From NCBI RefSeq assembly GCF_000312045.1, contig NZ_HE978634.1:1668098-1732097 (forward strand): a stretch of 64,000 nt of DNA, in the 5' to 3' direction. The notes beneath the pieces are model-generated. The model had not been told where the DNA came from. It worked only from the letters and a program-made list of their open reading frames with translations, and searched no databases. Origin of the DNA: Noviherbaspirillum massiliense JC206 (GTDB taxonomy: Bacteria; Pseudomonadota; Gammaproteobacteria; Burkholderiales; Burkholderiaceae_D). The position numbers were made by a program, and so were the translations under genes. Positions 11,102-20,745 of this stretch are shown in pieces (position 1 is the stretch's first letter; each line of letters starts with the position of its first letter).

Positions 11102-11232
11102 CAAACCAACGGAAACAACTATTTTTGTTGGTTGTTATTCGAAAATAAACTGGCTTTAGTCTAATCCAAAATTTCTCTGCTTCCAATAAATTCGGCACTG
11201 TCATTTGTCGCCTTACAACAGCTTGCTCATAG

Positions 11233-11261
11233 CAAAAAGCGGGCATGAAGCCCGCTTTTTG
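11233..11261. terminator. ppsA intrinsic terminator
   Basis: Twelve-base perfect arms (11233-11244 and 11250-11261) with A5/T5 flanks and a GCGGGC core lie about 25 bp after the ppsA stop. The symmetric flanks make it active in both directions. Confidence 0.88.
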
Positions 11262-11283
11262 TCCCGTTGGCCAAAGGACCTGG

Positions 11284-13710
11284 TCAGGAAAGCGACGCCA
11301 GCTTCTGCCAGGTATCGATGACGGTGTCAGGATTGAGCGAGATCGACTCAATCCCTTCCTTCATCAGCCATTCCGCAAAATCCGGATGATCCGAAGGGCC
11401 CTGGCCGCAGATGCCAATGTATTTGCCCTGCGCGCGGCAGGCAGCAATGGCACGCGAGAGCAAAGCTTTCACCGCCTCATCCCGCTCGTCGAAATCCGCA
11501 GCCAGCAGTTCCATGCCCGAATCGCGATCCAAGCCGAGAGTGAGCTGAGTCAGGTCATTCGAACCAATGGAGAAGCCGTCGAAATACTGCAGGAACTGTT
11601 CCGCGAGAATGGCGTTCGACGGTACTTCGCACATCATGATCAGGCGCAAGCCGTTTTCGCCGCGCTTCAATCCATTCTTCGCCAGCAGATTGACGACTTT
11701 TTCTGCCTGGCCGAGCGTACGCACGAATGGCACCATGATTTCGACGTTGGTCAGGCCCATGTCATTGCGCACCCGCTTCATCGCTTCGCATTCCATCTGG
11801 AAGGCTTCAGCGAAATCCTCTGCAAGGTAGCGCGCCGCGCCGCGGAAGCCGAGCATCGGATTTTCTTCGTCCGGCTCGTAGCGGGAACCGCCGATCAGCT
11901 TCTTGTATTCATTCGACTTGAAATCGGACATGCGCACAATTACCGGCTTTGGCCAGAAAGCGGCGGCAATGGTGGCAATGCCTTCGGCCAGCTTGTCGAC
12001 GTAGAATGCGCGCGGCGATGCATGACCACGCGCGACCGACTCGACCGCCTTCTTCAGGTCGGCATCGATGCCCGGGTATTCCAGGATCGCCTTCGGATGC
12101 ACGCCGATGTTATTGTTGATGATGAATTCCAGTCGTGCCAGTCCAACGCCGCCATTCGGAATGGCTTGGAAATCAAATGCCAGTTGTGGATTGCCAACGT
12201 TCATCATGATCTTGGTCGGAATCGACGGCAATTCGCTGCGCGGCACTTCCGACACTTCGGTTTCCAGCAAGCCGTCATAGATCTTGCCTTCATCGCCTTC
12301 AGCGCAGGACACCGTTACCAGCGTGCCATCCTTGAGCATGTCGGTAGCATTGCCGCATCCCACCACGGCAGGCACGCCGAGCTCGCGCGCAATGATGGCA
12401 GCATGGCAGGTGCGACCGCCGCGGTTGGTGACGATGGCCGATGCGCGCTTCATCACCGGTTCCCAGTTCGGGTCCGTCATGTCGGCCACCAGCACGTCTC
12501 CCGGCTGCACGCGTTCCATTTCCGCCGGATCGCGGATCACTCGTACCGGGCCCGCACCGATCTTCTGACCAATCGCGCGGCCGGCGGCGAGCACGGTACC
12601 CGAGCCTTTCAGCTTGAAGCGCTGCTGGGAATCACTGGCAGTCTGCTGCGACTTCACGGTCTCCGGACGCGCCTGCAGGATGTAGAGCTTGCCGTCACGC
12701 CCATCCTTGCCCCACTCGATGTCCATCGGGCGTCCATAGTGCTTCTCGATGATGACCGCATACTTCGCGAGCTCGACGATTTCCTTGTCGGTCAGGGAGT
12801 AACGATTGCGCAGCTCGATCGGCACATCCACCGTCTTCACCGAGCGCCCGGCCTTGGCCTCGCCGGTGAACTCCATCTTGATCAGCTTGGAACCGATGTT
12901 GCGCCGGATGATGGGCAGCTTGCCCTGCTCGAGCATCGGCTTGTGCACATAAAACTCGTCCGGATTGACCGCGCCCTGCACCACCGTCTCGCCAAGGCCG
13001 TAGCTGGAAGTGATGAACACCACATCCTTGAAGCCGGATTCGGTATCCAGGGTGAACATGACACCGGCAGCGCCGACGTCAGAACGCACCATACGCTGCA
13101 CCCCGGCCGAGAGCGCGACTTCGGCATGGGTAAAGCCTTTGTGCACGCGGTAGGAAATCGCGCGGTCGTTATAGAGCGACGCAAACACATGCTTGATCGC
13201 TTCCAGGACATTGTCGATGCCGACTACGTTCAGGAAGGTTTCCTGCTGTCCGGCAAATGATGCATCTGGCAAATCCTCAGCGGTCGCCGAAGAGCGCACG
13301 GCAAACGACATTTCGGCCGCGGATTCGGTGACGAGCCGTTGGTAGTATTCGCGGATTTCCTGCTCTAGGCGCGGCTGGAAAGGCGTGTCGATGATCCACT
13401 TACGGATTTCAGCGCCCGCTTCCGCCAGCGCTCGGACATCGTCGATGTTAAGCGACGCAAGGCGATCAGCAATGCGCTGTCCGAGCGTCGCTCCCTTGTC
13501 AGGGCTGTGGGCGAGGAAATCACGGAAAGCCTGAGCTGTGGTGGCAAAGCCGCCCGGCACCCTTACTCCCGCTTCAGCCAGCTGGCTGATCATTTCCCCC
13601 AGCGATGCATTCTTACCGCCGACGGAATCGACATCCGTCATTCTGAGTTGCTCGAAGGAGACGACATAAGCCGACTCCCGGGAAACCCCGTTTTGTACTG
13701 CGTTGGACAT
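11284..13710 (-). CDS. ppsA: Phosphoenolpyruvate synthase
   Basis: PpsA makes phosphoenolpyruvate from pyruvate and ATP, releasing AMP and phosphate, for gluconeogenesis. The 808-residue protein has the N-terminal ATP-grasp-like domain ([10 protein letters not shown] near residue 32), the swivelling phosphohistidine domain with GGRTCHAAI (His436), and the C-terminal PEP/pyruvate TIM barrel with a late GICGQGPSD motif containing the catalytic cysteine. I start at the ATG opening MSNAV; the frame upstream lacks conserved sequence. It is divergent from ppsR, which encodes its regulator, across a 175-bp gap. Confidence 0.96.
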   Translation of the reverse strand: MSNAVQNGVSRESAYVVSFEQLRMTDVDSVGGKNASLGEMISQLAEAGVRVPGGFATTAQAFRDFLAHSPDKGATLGQRIADRLASLNIDDVRALAEAGAEIRKWIIDTPFQPRLEQEIREYYQRLVTESAAEMSFAVRSSATAEDLPDASFAGQQETFLNVVGIDNVLEAIKHVFASLYNDRAISYRVHKGFTHAEVALSAGVQRMVRSDVGAAGVMFTLDTESGFKDVVFITSSYGLGETVVQGAVNPDEFYVHKPMLEQGKLPIIRRNIGSKLIKMEFTGEAKAGRSVKTVDVPIELRNRYSLTDKEIVELAKYAVIIEKHYGRPMDIEWGKDGRDGKLYILQARPETVKSQQTASDSQQRFKLKGSGTVLAAGRAIGQKIGAGPVRVIRDPAEMERVQPGDVLVADMTDPNWEPVMKRASAIVTNRGGRTCHAAIIARELGVPAVVGCGNATDMLKDGTLVTVSCAEGDEGKIYDGLLETEVSEVPRSELPSIPTKIMMNVGNPQLAFDFQAIPNGGVGLARLEFIINNNIGVHPKAILEYPGIDADLKKAVESVARGHASPRAFYVDKLAEGIATIAAAFWPKPVIVRMSDFKSNEYKKLIGGSRYEPDEENPMLGFRGAARYLAEDFAEAFQMECEAMKRVRNDMGLTNVEIMVPFVRTLGQAEKVVNLLAKNGLKRGENGLRLIMMCEVPSNAILAEQFLQYFDGFSIGSNDLTQLTLGLDRDSGMELLAADFDERDEAVKALLSRAIAACRAQGKYIGICGQGPSDHPDFAEWLMKEGIESISLNPDTVIDTWQKLASLS

Positions 13711-13885
13711 AAAAACCCCTAGTTTGATGATGAGAAATCTTTTGCGGCGCATTCGCGGCCCGGCTCTTTTTGTTATTCTTCTGACGAGGCGGCATGCGCT
13801 CATCTGCTTGCCATCATTTTACATGTCGCAATTGGGTTTTGCCCTCCCGATTCCCATTTTTCCTTGACTTGCATACAGATTCTTT

Positions 13886-14731
13886 ATGTCAGATCTTTCA
13901 GCCCTTCATCCACCCGCCGACCGCACCGTATTTTTTGTATCCGACGGCACTGGCATCACGGCCGAGACTTTTGGGCATTCCGTATTGACCCAGTTTGAAT
14001 TGCGGTTCAAACAGGTCCGCCTGCCATTCATCGACACGCTCGACAAGGCATACGATGCCGTGCGCGAAATCAACGAGGCGTGCGAGACGGATGGCAAGCG
14101 CCCGATTGTGTTTTCAACTCTGGTAAAGGCGGAGTTGTCCACCGTGGTGCGGCAATCAAATGGCATGCATATGGATCTGATCCAGACCTTCGTCGAGCCG
14201 CTGGAACAGGAACTAGGCGTCAAGTCGACCCATACCGTTGGCCGCAGCCATAACATTGCCGATTCCGAAGATTACAAAAACCGGATCGAAGCAATCAATT
14301 TTTCCCTGGCCCATGATGACGGCCAGTCCAATCAGAATCTGTCTGCCGCCGATGTGATCCTCGTCGGTGTTTCCCGCTCCGGCAAAACCCCGACCAGTCT
14401 GTATCTCGCCATGCAGTACGGCATCAAGGCGGCGAACTATCCCTTGATTCCGGAAGATTTCGAACGAGGCAAACTGCCCGGCGACCTCATGTCATACAAG
14501 AAAAAGATTTTCGGCTTGTCGATTGCCCCGGACCGCCTGGCTGAGGTGCGCAACGAGCGCCGGCCGGGCAGCAAGTATGCATCGCTGGAAAACTGCCGAT
14601 ACGAAGTGAACGAAGCGGAAAAGATGATGCAGCGGGAGGGAATTCGCTGGATGTCGTCAACCACCAAATCGATCGAAGAAATCGCTGCCATGATTCTTCA
14701 GGAGATCAAGTCAAGCAAGCGCGGGTATTGA
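13886..14731 (+). CDS. ppsR: PEP synthase regulatory protein (kinase/pyrophosphorylase)
   Basis: PpsR reversibly inactivates PEP synthase by ADP-dependent phosphorylation of a threonine next to the catalytic histidine and by phosphate-dependent dephosphorylation. The 281-residue protein has the DUF299 pattern: N-terminal [14 protein letters not shown], the P-loop-like GVSRSGKT at residues 161-168, and YPLIPEDF after it. The target histidine region TCH is present in the divergently encoded PpsA, so the pair is complete. A TTGACT hexamer sits just 5' of the start, too close to be a normal -35 for it. Confidence 0.94.
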   Translation: MSDLSALHPPADRTVFFVSDGTGITAETFGHSVLTQFELRFKQVRLPFIDTLDKAYDAVREINEACETDGKRPIVFSTLVKAELSTVVRQSNGMHMDLIQTFVEPLEQELGVKSTHTVGRSHNIADSEDYKNRIEAINFSLAHDDGQSNQNLSAADVILVGVSRSGKTPTSLYLAMQYGIKAANYPLIPEDFERGKLPGDLMSYKKKIFGLSIAPDRLAEVRNERRPGSKYASLENCRYEVNEAEKMMQREGIRWMSSTTKSIEEIAAMILQEIKSSKRGY

Positions 14732-14752
14732 TCGATTTGCATTAAAGACCAG

Positions 14753-14781
14753 GCCGCCAGGCATTTGCAGGCGACTTTTTT
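14753..14781 (+). terminator. Possible ppsR terminator
   Basis: GCCGCC (14753-14758) can pair with GGCGAC (14770-14775) with one mismatch around an 11-base loop, followed directly by six Ts. The stem is short, so this is a moderate call. Confidence 0.5.
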
Positions 14782-14879
14782 GTTTTCCACGGCGAGAAAA
14801 AGTATTTTCGAAGAAACCTTACACATTCCTTACAGTCTTATTTTTGATGATTAAGACATGTCGAATCGGAGTGTTTCAA

Positions 14880-15245
14880 GTGGATGCATTATTGCTCGAA
14901 CTGGTTTTGTGGGGAGGACTGCTGTTCTTCTTCTGGGCGCTCAAGGATGGATTAGGCCGCGTCGAATCGGATATTGAAAGCCTCAAGCGGAGGGGCAAAC
15001 GGCAAAAAGGTCACTTGGCTTTACGGTCAGGATTCGATCATCCCGAAAGCGTCACGGAAAGAATTGGCAGTTACAAGGGAGCGGCGATATACCGATTTGC
15101 CAAGTTTGATGGCCGTTGCTACGAATTTGATCGCGCCTGTCCTGAAGAATATCGGGCCACCGTAAGGGATGATGAACTGTACGTGGAGCCGGGTCTGGTC
15201 TATGCACCATTGCGCCCCGGTGCTCTGCCTTCCCCGGCAGCCTGA
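14880..15245 (+). CDS. Small membrane-anchored protein of unknown function
   Basis: I do not recognise this 121-residue protein. Residues 4-21 form one hydrophobic helix rich in Leu, Trp and Phe (LLLELVLWGGLLFFFWAL), followed by charged residues and a soluble C-terminal part containing a YRFAKFDGRCYEFDR segment and a Pro-rich end. This fits an inner-membrane anchored protein. I chose the GTG start because GGAG lies eight bases upstream; an ATG at 14847 would add 11 residues but lacks a Shine-Dalgarno. It lies between ppsR (same strand) and trmH (convergent, 18-bp gap). Confidence 0.65.
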   Translation: MDALLLELVLWGGLLFFFWALKDGLGRVESDIESLKRRGKRQKGHLALRSGFDHPESVTERIGSYKGAAIYRFAKFDGRCYEFDRACPEEYRATVRDDELYVEPGLVYAPLRPGALPSPAA

Positions 15246-15263
15246 CAAGGCCGCGTCGCCTGT

Positions 15264-16058
15264 TTATTTGCCGGCTCGCTGGCGGACCTGTTCAAAGAAG
15301 CAAACGGCGGCGCTCGCCGCGACGTTCAGAGATTCAATCTTGCCAAGGTGTGGAATCGACAATTGTCGTGTTGACAGTGCCATCAATTCGTCCGCGACAC
15401 CTTGCCCCTCATGCCCGAACAGCCAGGCCACCGGTTGACGCAAGTCGGCCTCGTAGAGCGGCGTAGATGCGTGTGAGGAAGTTGCCAACACCGGAATCCG
15501 GCTGTTTTGCATCAACTCGGCCAGATCGACATTTTCAAAGATATTCAGAAAAAAGTGCGCGCCCATGCCGGCGCGCAGCACCTTCGGCGACCAGGCGAAG
15601 GCGGTTCCCTTGCCGCAGAACACGTCGCTGATCCCGGCAGCTGCAGCACTGCGCAGGATGGAGCCAAGGTTACCCGGGTCCTGCAAGTTGTCGAGCAACA
15701 CGGCTGAGCGAGTGATGGCTGCAGGACTTGGATTGACGGGCGTATCAACCACGAACAGCAAGCCGACTCCGTGTTCCACCTGGCTTATCGGCGCATACAG
15801 AGCATCGGGCAAAACGACCTGTCGCGTGTCGCCACGGCTGCATCGTTCCAGCAAGGCAGCCACTTCCGGATGGTCAAGCGAAGATTCGCTTGCCACCGAG
15901 ATTGGCGGAAGGCCTAACTGCTCAAGGTATGTCTGGCACAGGTGAACCCCATCCAGCAGGCTGCGCCCTGCCTTGCGCCGGGCCTGCGAACTGGTCGCAA
16001 GATGCTTCAATTCCTTGTAAAAGGGATTTTCCCGCGAAGTGATCAGCTTGGCTGCCAT
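15264..16058 (-). CDS. TrmH/SpoU family RNA 2'-O-methyltransferase
   Basis: A 264-residue SPOUT methyltransferase. The three SpoU motifs are visible: motif 1 DNLQDPGNLGSILRSA, motif 2 LFGHEGQG, and motif 3 IPHLGKIESLNVAASAAVCFFE near the C-terminus. They form the trefoil knot that binds S-adenosylmethionine. An N-terminal substrate-binding domain starts with ITSRENPFYKELKHL, typical of the 23S rRNA-methylating branch (RlmB/TsnR-like). The exact nucleotide target cannot be told. It follows rnhB by 4 bp and is the last gene of the lpx series. Confidence 0.87.
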   Translation of the reverse strand: MAAKLITSRENPFYKELKHLATSSQARRKAGRSLLDGVHLCQTYLEQLGLPPISVASESSLDHPEVAALLERCSRGDTRQVVLPDALYAPISQVEHGVGLLFVVDTPVNPSPAAITRSAVLLDNLQDPGNLGSILRSAAAAGISDVFCGKGTAFAWSPKVLRAGMGAHFFLNIFENVDLAELMQNSRIPVLATSSHASTPLYEADLRQPVAWLFGHEGQGVADELMALSTRQLSIPHLGKIESLNVAASAAVCFFEQVRQRAGK

Positions 16059-16062
16059 GTTT

Positions 16063-16707
16063 TCAAGCGACCTCGCCCTGGGTGGCACGCGGCTCCTGAG
16101 CGATGTTGAGCAAGGCCCTCACCGGAGCATAGGATTTGCGGTGGACTGGAGATACTCCGTGCTCCCGCAGGCGCTGCAAATGCAGCGCTGTCGGATAACC
16201 CTTGTGCTGGTCGAAAGCGTAATGCGGATAACGCTCGTGCAACACCATCAATGCGGCATCCCTGGCCGTTTTGGCCAGAATCGAGGCCGCGGAAATCGCC
16301 GGCACCTTGTCATCCCCCTGGATGATGGCTTCGGAACGTATCTGCAGCACCGGACAGCGATTGCCATCGATGAGGGCCAGGTCCGGCTTGATATGCAGGT
16401 CTTCGACGGCTCGTCGCATGGCCAGCATGGTTGCCTGCAGGATGTTGAGAGCATCGATTTCCTCCTCGGTGCAGAGGGCAATCGACCATGCCAGCGCCTT
16501 TTCCTTGATCTCGATTGCCAGGGCGTCGCGTCGCGCTTCCGACAATTTTTTGGAGTCGCGCAATCCCGCAATGGGTTTCGATGGATCGAGGATGACAGCC
16601 GCGGCGAATACCGGCCCGGCCAGCGGCCCTCTTCCGGCCTCATCCACGCCGCACAGCATTTTGCCGGCATGGGTGAACAGCGGCAGACTCGCCGCCTGCT
16701 TTTTCAC
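16063..16707 (-). CDS. rnhB: Ribonuclease HII
   Basis: RNase HII cleaves RNA in RNA/DNA hybrids and removes single misincorporated ribonucleotides. The 214-residue protein has the active-site [14 protein letters not shown] (Asp22 and Glu23), the [10 protein letters not shown] motif, and a later catalytic aspartate in the ALIDGN segment. It overlaps lpxB by 4 bp (ATGA-type junction). The lpxB-rnhB order is conserved across many proteobacteria. Confidence 0.95.
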   Translation of the reverse strand: MKKQAASLPLFTHAGKMLCGVDEAGRGPLAGPVFAAAVILDPSKPIAGLRDSKKLSEARRDALAIEIKEKALAWSIALCTEEEIDALNILQATMLAMRRAVEDLHIKPDLALIDGNRCPVLQIRSEAIIQGDDKVPAISAASILAKTARDAALMVLHERYPHYAFDQHKGYPTALHLQRLREHGVSPVHRKSYAPVRALLNIAQEPRATQGEVA

Positions 16708-17888
16708 GGTCGCTCCTGCCTCTGGCGAATCAGTTCCAGCACCGCCTGCGCACTTTCCTTGGCCGTGTCACGCAACAGCGTTCCGTGCATGTCGGCAAAA
16801 CGTTGCCGCAATCGCTCCCGATGGGAATCATCGCGTAATTGCTGCCACAATGCGTCTGCCAATGCCTCGGGCGTCGCGGCATCCTGCAACAATTCCGGAA
16901 CGACAAACTCGCGTGCGAGAATATTCGGCAAACCGACCCACGGCTGGTATCCCATATGCCGCAGAATTTCCCACGATGCGCGCATCATTTTGTAGGCAAT
17001 TACCATCGGCTTCTTGAACAAGGCCACTTCAAGCGTGGCCGTCCCGGAGGCAACCAGCACCGCATCGGCGGCTGCGATGGCCACATGGGAGCGGCCTTCG
17101 AGCAACTGTAAAGGAACATCGTTCAAGTCCGCCTCTGCAATCAGCGCATCGAAGTAATGGCGCTGCTTGTTCCCTGCCATGGGCACCACGAAACGCAAGC
17201 TCGGATCGCGTTGCGCGAGCAGGCGCGCCGCCCCGATGAAGGCCGCGGTGTTGTACTTCAGTTCCGACATGCGGCTGCCTGGCATGATGGTGACGACAGT
17301 GGCATCGGCGGGCAGTCCGAGTGCGCTGCGCGCCGCCTGCACATCGGGTTCCATAGGAATCACTTCCGCCAGAGGGTAGCCGACATAGGTCACCGGGACG
17401 CCGGCCTTGCGGTAGATCTCTTCCTCGAACGGAAAGACCACCAGCATGTGCGACACCGCCTTCTGGATCTTCTTGATGCGGCCGCCGCGCCATGCCCAGA
17501 TCGATGGTCCGATGAAATGCATGGTGGGTATGCCGGCCTGCTTCAGCTGCATTTCCAGGCCAAAGTTGAAATCGGGCGCATCGACGCCGATGAACACCGC
17601 AGGCTTTTCCGCGAGCAGCTTGTCGCGCAGCGCGCTCTGGATACCCTTGATTTCACGGTAATGCGCCAGGACTTCGAACAGGCCGCGCACCGACAGCTTT
17701 TCCATCGGCCAGTGGCTCTTGAATCCGTATTCCGCCATCTTCGGGCCGCCAATGCCATGAATCTCCGCATCGGGAAGCTCCGGCAGCAGACCGGACAGCA
17801 GGCGACTTGCCAGCAGGTCGCCGGAACTTTCGCCAGCGACCATTGCAATCGAAGTCTTAGCGGACGATGCCACGGCTTGCTGTGTCAA
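16704..17888 (-). CDS. lpxB: Lipid-A-disaccharide synthase
   Basis: LpxB joins UDP-2,3-diacylglucosamine and lipid X to form the lipid A disaccharide on the inner face of the inner membrane. The 394-residue GT19 enzyme shows VAGESSGD at residues 17-24, IGIGGPKM-like sequence, the [10 protein letters not shown] motif, [10 protein letters not shown] and a C-terminal [10 protein letters not shown] nucleotide-binding motif. Its start overlaps lpxA by 32 bp, consistent with coupled expression. Confidence 0.95.
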   Translation of the reverse strand: MTQQAVASSAKTSIAMVAGESSGDLLASRLLSGLLPELPDAEIHGIGGPKMAEYGFKSHWPMEKLSVRGLFEVLAHYREIKGIQSALRDKLLAEKPAVFIGVDAPDFNFGLEMQLKQAGIPTMHFIGPSIWAWRGGRIKKIQKAVSHMLVVFPFEEEIYRKAGVPVTYVGYPLAEVIPMEPDVQAARSALGLPADATVVTIMPGSRMSELKYNTAAFIGAARLLAQRDPSLRFVVPMAGNKQRHYFDALIAEADLNDVPLQLLEGRSHVAIAAADAVLVASGTATLEVALFKKPMVIAYKMMRASWEILRHMGYQPWVGLPNILAREFVVPELLQDAATPEALADALWQQLRDDSHRERLRQRFADMHGTLLRDTAKESAQAVLELIRQRQERP

Positions 17889-18648
17889 GGAATGAACGGA
17901 TCAGGCGCAGGTGCGGCACCAGCTCGGGGCCGGCAACTGCTTCGTTTCTGGCCAGCGCCGCCTTCGCCTCTTCCAGCGTCAGGCCAGACTTGTAGATCGT
18001 CTTGTAGGCATTGCGTATGGCGCCGATCTGTTCACGGGTGAAGCCGCGGCGCTTGAGCCCTTCGAGATTCACGCCGTGCGCAGCGGCAGGATGGCCCGAA
18101 GCCAGCACAAAAGGCGGCACATCCTGCGTGAGGCTGGTGTTCATGCCGATGAAGGCATGCGGGCCGATCTTGCAAAACTGGTGGACGGCCGCAAAGCCGC
18201 TCAGGATGGCCCAGTCGCCGACATGGACATGCCCTGCCAACGTGGCGTTGTTGGAAAAAATGGTGTGATTGCCGACCCGGCAGTCATGCGCGAGATGGAC
18301 GTAGGCCAGTATCAGGTTGTCGTTGCCGAGGCTGGTGATGCCTTCATCCTGCGCCGTGCCCAGATTGAATGTGCAAAATTCCCGAATCGTATTGCGATCG
18401 CCGATCACCAGTCGCGTCGGCTCGCCTGCGTACTTCTTGTCCTGCGGCGTTCCGCCGATCGAACAGAACTGGAAAAAGTTATTGTCGCATCCGATGGTGG
18501 TATGCCCGTCGATCACCACATGCGGACCAATCCTGGTCCGGGCTCCGATACGGACATTGGGGCCGATGATCGAATAGGCACCGACTTCGACCGACTCGTC
18601 CAATAAGGCATTGCGGTCGACAATCGCCGTTGGGTGAATACGTGCCAT
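17857..18648 (-). CDS. lpxA: Acyl-ACP--UDP-N-acetylglucosamine O-acyltransferase
   Basis: LpxA performs the first step of lipid A synthesis, moving a 3-hydroxyacyl chain from ACP to UDP-GlcNAc. The 263-residue protein is a left-handed beta-helix of hexapeptide repeats across about residues 1-185, followed by a helical C-terminus. The general-base histidine lies in AHDC (His121). The start codon overlaps the fabZ stop by one base (TAATG), indicating translational coupling. An upstream frame extension within fabZ is not used. Confidence 0.96.
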   Translation of the reverse strand: MARIHPTAIVDRNALLDESVEVGAYSIIGPNVRIGARTRIGPHVVIDGHTTIGCDNNFFQFCSIGGTPQDKKYAGEPTRLVIGDRNTIREFCTFNLGTAQDEGITSLGNDNLILAYVHLAHDCRVGNHTIFSNNATLAGHVHVGDWAILSGFAAVHQFCKIGPHAFIGMNTSLTQDVPPFVLASGHPAAAHGVNLEGLKRRGFTREQIGAIRNAYKTIYKSGLTLEEAKAALARNEAVAGPELVPHLRLIRSFLDTASRGIVR

Positions 18649-19118
18649 TACTGCTCCACTGGCTGGCTGGCGTCGTTTACGCTGCGCATCGTGCACATCA
18701 GTTCGGCTTCAACCGCCAGTTGCCCGTTGACCGTACCCTGGGCCTTGTATTTCCAGATGCCGCGCGTGCTGCGAAGCAGTTCCACATCCATCTTCAGCTG
18801 GTCGCCCGGCTCGACTGGACGCTTGAAACGGGCGCCGTCGATGCCGACGAAATACACCACGCTCTGGTCGTCGGGCTTGCGGCCTGCAGTCAGGAAGGAC
18901 AGCAAGGCGGCCGTCTGGGCAAGCGCCTCGATCATCAAGACACCGGGCATGACCGGCTTGTGCGGGAAATGGCCGTTGAAGAACTCTTCGTTCACTGTAA
19001 CATTCTTGATTGCGGTAATCGTCTTGCCCGATTCCCAGTTGAGTACGCGGTCGACCAGGAGCAGCGGATAACGGTGCGGCAGGTATTGTTTGATTTGGTT
19101 GATGTCGAGACTATTCAT
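18648..19118 (-). CDS. fabZ: 3-hydroxyacyl-[ACP] dehydratase FabZ
   Basis: FabZ dehydrates 3-hydroxyacyl-ACP in fatty acid elongation and so competes with LpxA and LpxD for the same substrate pool; their co-location allows balance. The 156-residue hot-dog protein has [13 protein letters not shown] near the N-terminus and the active-site pair His50 (GHFP) and Glu64 (LMIEALAQ). It overlaps lpxD by 8 bp upstream and lpxA by 1 bp downstream. Confidence 0.95.
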   Translation of the reverse strand: MNSLDINQIKQYLPHRYPLLLVDRVLNWESGKTITAIKNVTVNEEFFNGHFPHKPVMPGVLMIEALAQTAALLSFLTAGRKPDDQSVVYFVGIDGARFKRPVEPGDQLKMDVELLRSTRGIWKYKAQGTVNGQLAVEAELMCTMRSVNDASQPVEQ

Positions 19119-20166
19119 TGCTTTTATCGGTAAGCGATTTGACGGTTTTTTCCAGGTCGCGGATTTTCTCACGCATCGTGGTCAGTTGACGGACAAGTGC
19201 CGCAGATTTTTCCCAGTCTGCCTTTTTCGCAAACGGATAAAAGCCTGCATACTCGCCAGGTTCAAGAATGGAGCGGGACACCAGTGTGCCTGCAGTGACG
19301 TGCACACGGTCGGCAATGGTCAAATGCCCGGCTATCATCGCTGCGCCGCCGACAGTACAGTATTTGCCTATCCTGGCGCTGCCCGCGATTCCGACACAGC
19401 CGGCCATTGCGGTATGCGCGCCGATATGGCAGTTGTGGCCGATCTGGATCAGATTGTCGAGCTTGACGCCATCCTCGATGACAGTATCGGCCATGGCGCC
19501 TCGGTCGATCGTGGTGTTGGCGCCGATTTCCACGTCGTCCCCGATCACTACCCGGCCGGTCTGGGGAATCTTGATCCATCTTCCCTTTTCATTTGCGAAA
19601 CCGAAGCCGTCGCCGCCGATTACCACGCCGGATTGAATGATGCCGCGCGCACCGATTTCACAGCCGGAGTGGAACACGACTCGTGCAAAGAAATGGGTCC
19701 CGGCACCGACTTTTGCATTCCGGCCGATGAAGCAGCCGGCGTCAATGACAGCGCCATCGGCGATAACCGCGCCGGCTTCGACCGTGACTTGCGGCCCGAT
19801 GCAGGCAGTGGCAGCGATTTGCGCGCTCGGATCCACGCAGGCGCTCGGATGGATGCCGGGCACGACGGGGATCGCCTTTTCATCTGCGAAGAATTGCGCA
19901 GCCTTGGCGAAATACACGTACGGACTGTCCGTAACGATACGAGCGCCGGAATAGGAAGCGCCGATGACCTTGTCATCGGCATCCGACAGGATCAGGGCTG
20001 CAGCGGAGGTGCGCGCCGCCTGGTCACGAAACTTGGGATTGGAGAGAAAGGTGATCTGTGACGTGCTTGCTTGGTCCAGAGGTGCGATGCCGGATATTTC
20101 CAGCTCCGCATTTCCTATCAGCCGACCTCCCAAGCGTTCGACCAGTTTTCCAAGCCGAGTACTCAT
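19111..20166 (-). CDS. lpxD: UDP-3-O-(3-hydroxyacyl)glucosamine N-acyltransferase
   Basis: LpxD adds the N-linked 3-hydroxyacyl chain in the third step of lipid A synthesis. The 351-residue protein has an N-terminal uridine-binding domain (residues 1-95), a long hexapeptide-repeat beta-helix (about residues 100-300), and a C-terminal helical tail ([16 protein letters not shown]) that can form the ACP-binding coiled coil. The catalytic histidine lies in the [10 protein letters not shown] segment. It follows skp by 17 bp. Confidence 0.95.
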   Translation of the reverse strand: MSTRLGKLVERLGGRLIGNAELEISGIAPLDQASTSQITFLSNPKFRDQAARTSAAALILSDADDKVIGASYSGARIVTDSPYVYFAKAAQFFADEKAIPVVPGIHPSACVDPSAQIAATACIGPQVTVEAGAVIADGAVIDAGCFIGRNAKVGAGTHFFARVVFHSGCEIGARGIIQSGVVIGGDGFGFANEKGRWIKIPQTGRVVIGDDVEIGANTTIDRGAMADTVIEDGVKLDNLIQIGHNCHIGAHTAMAGCVGIAGSARIGKYCTVGGAAMIAGHLTIADRVHVTAGTLVSRSILEPGEYAGFYPFAKKADWEKSAALVRQLTTMREKIRDLEKTVKSLTDKSNE

Positions 20167-20183
20167 CTTGGGCCTTTTGAAAC

Positions 20184-20708
20184 TTATTTGTTGAGCGCCT
20201 TAAGCACTTTATCGGTGATGTCGATGCGCGGGCTTGCATACACCGCTTCCTGGAACACGATATCGTACTTTTCGGACTCCGCGATCTGCTTGATCACCTT
20301 GTTGGTGCGCTCGAGCACGATCGCGAGTTCTTCGTTGCGGCGCTGATTGAGGTCTTCACGAAATTCGCGCTGCTTGCGCTGGAAGTCCTTGTCCATGTCG
20401 GCCAGTTCGCGCTGGCGACGGATCCGCTCCGACTCCGGCAGCACCGCCGCATCCTTGTCCAGCTTGTCTGCCATTGCCTTCAAGCGTGCAGCCATGTCCT
20501 GCAAATCCTTGTCACGCTTGGAAAATTCCTGTTCGATCTTCGCAGTCGCGGCTTTCGCCGGTGCAGCCTCGCGGAAGATGCGCTCGGTGCTGACAAAGCC
20601 GACCTTGGATTCTTGCGCCTGGGCGGCCAGACACGGAAGCATGCACGCCGCAAACAGCACCAGGCACTTCGAGGAAATGGATATGTTGTTAAAGGGCTTC
20701 AAGGTCAT
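20184..20708 (-). CDS. skp: OmpH/Skp family periplasmic chaperone
   Basis: Skp holds unfolded outer-membrane proteins in the periplasm and delivers them to BamA. The 174-residue protein has a signal peptide ending AAQA (about residues 1-32), a short beta strand [11 protein letters not shown], then two long charged coiled-coil arms and a C-terminal [18 protein letters not shown] strand, the trimeric jellyfish layout. I chose the ATG; an in-frame TTG three codons earlier is possible because GGAGA abuts the ATG too closely. It lies directly after bamA. Confidence 0.92.
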   Translation of the reverse strand: MTLKPFNNISISSKCLVLFAACMLPCLAAQAQESKVGFVSTERIFREAAPAKAATAKIEQEFSKRDKDLQDMAARLKAMADKLDKDAAVLPESERIRRQRELADMDKDFQRKQREFREDLNQRRNEELAIVLERTNKVIKQIAESEKYDIVFQEAVYASPRIDITDKVLKALNK

Positions 20709-20745
20709 TCTCCGCAATTCAAATTACTATTGTGACATCAAACTA

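Noticed and set aside
11245-13260. A long plus-strand frame opposite ppsA
   Set aside because: It is antisense to PEP synthase, starts inside the ppsA terminator and has the His/Arg-rich composition typical of antisense frames.
13864-13872. TTGACT just before ppsR as a -35 element
   Set aside because: It lies only about 20 bp before the start codon, so a transcript from it would begin inside the gene.
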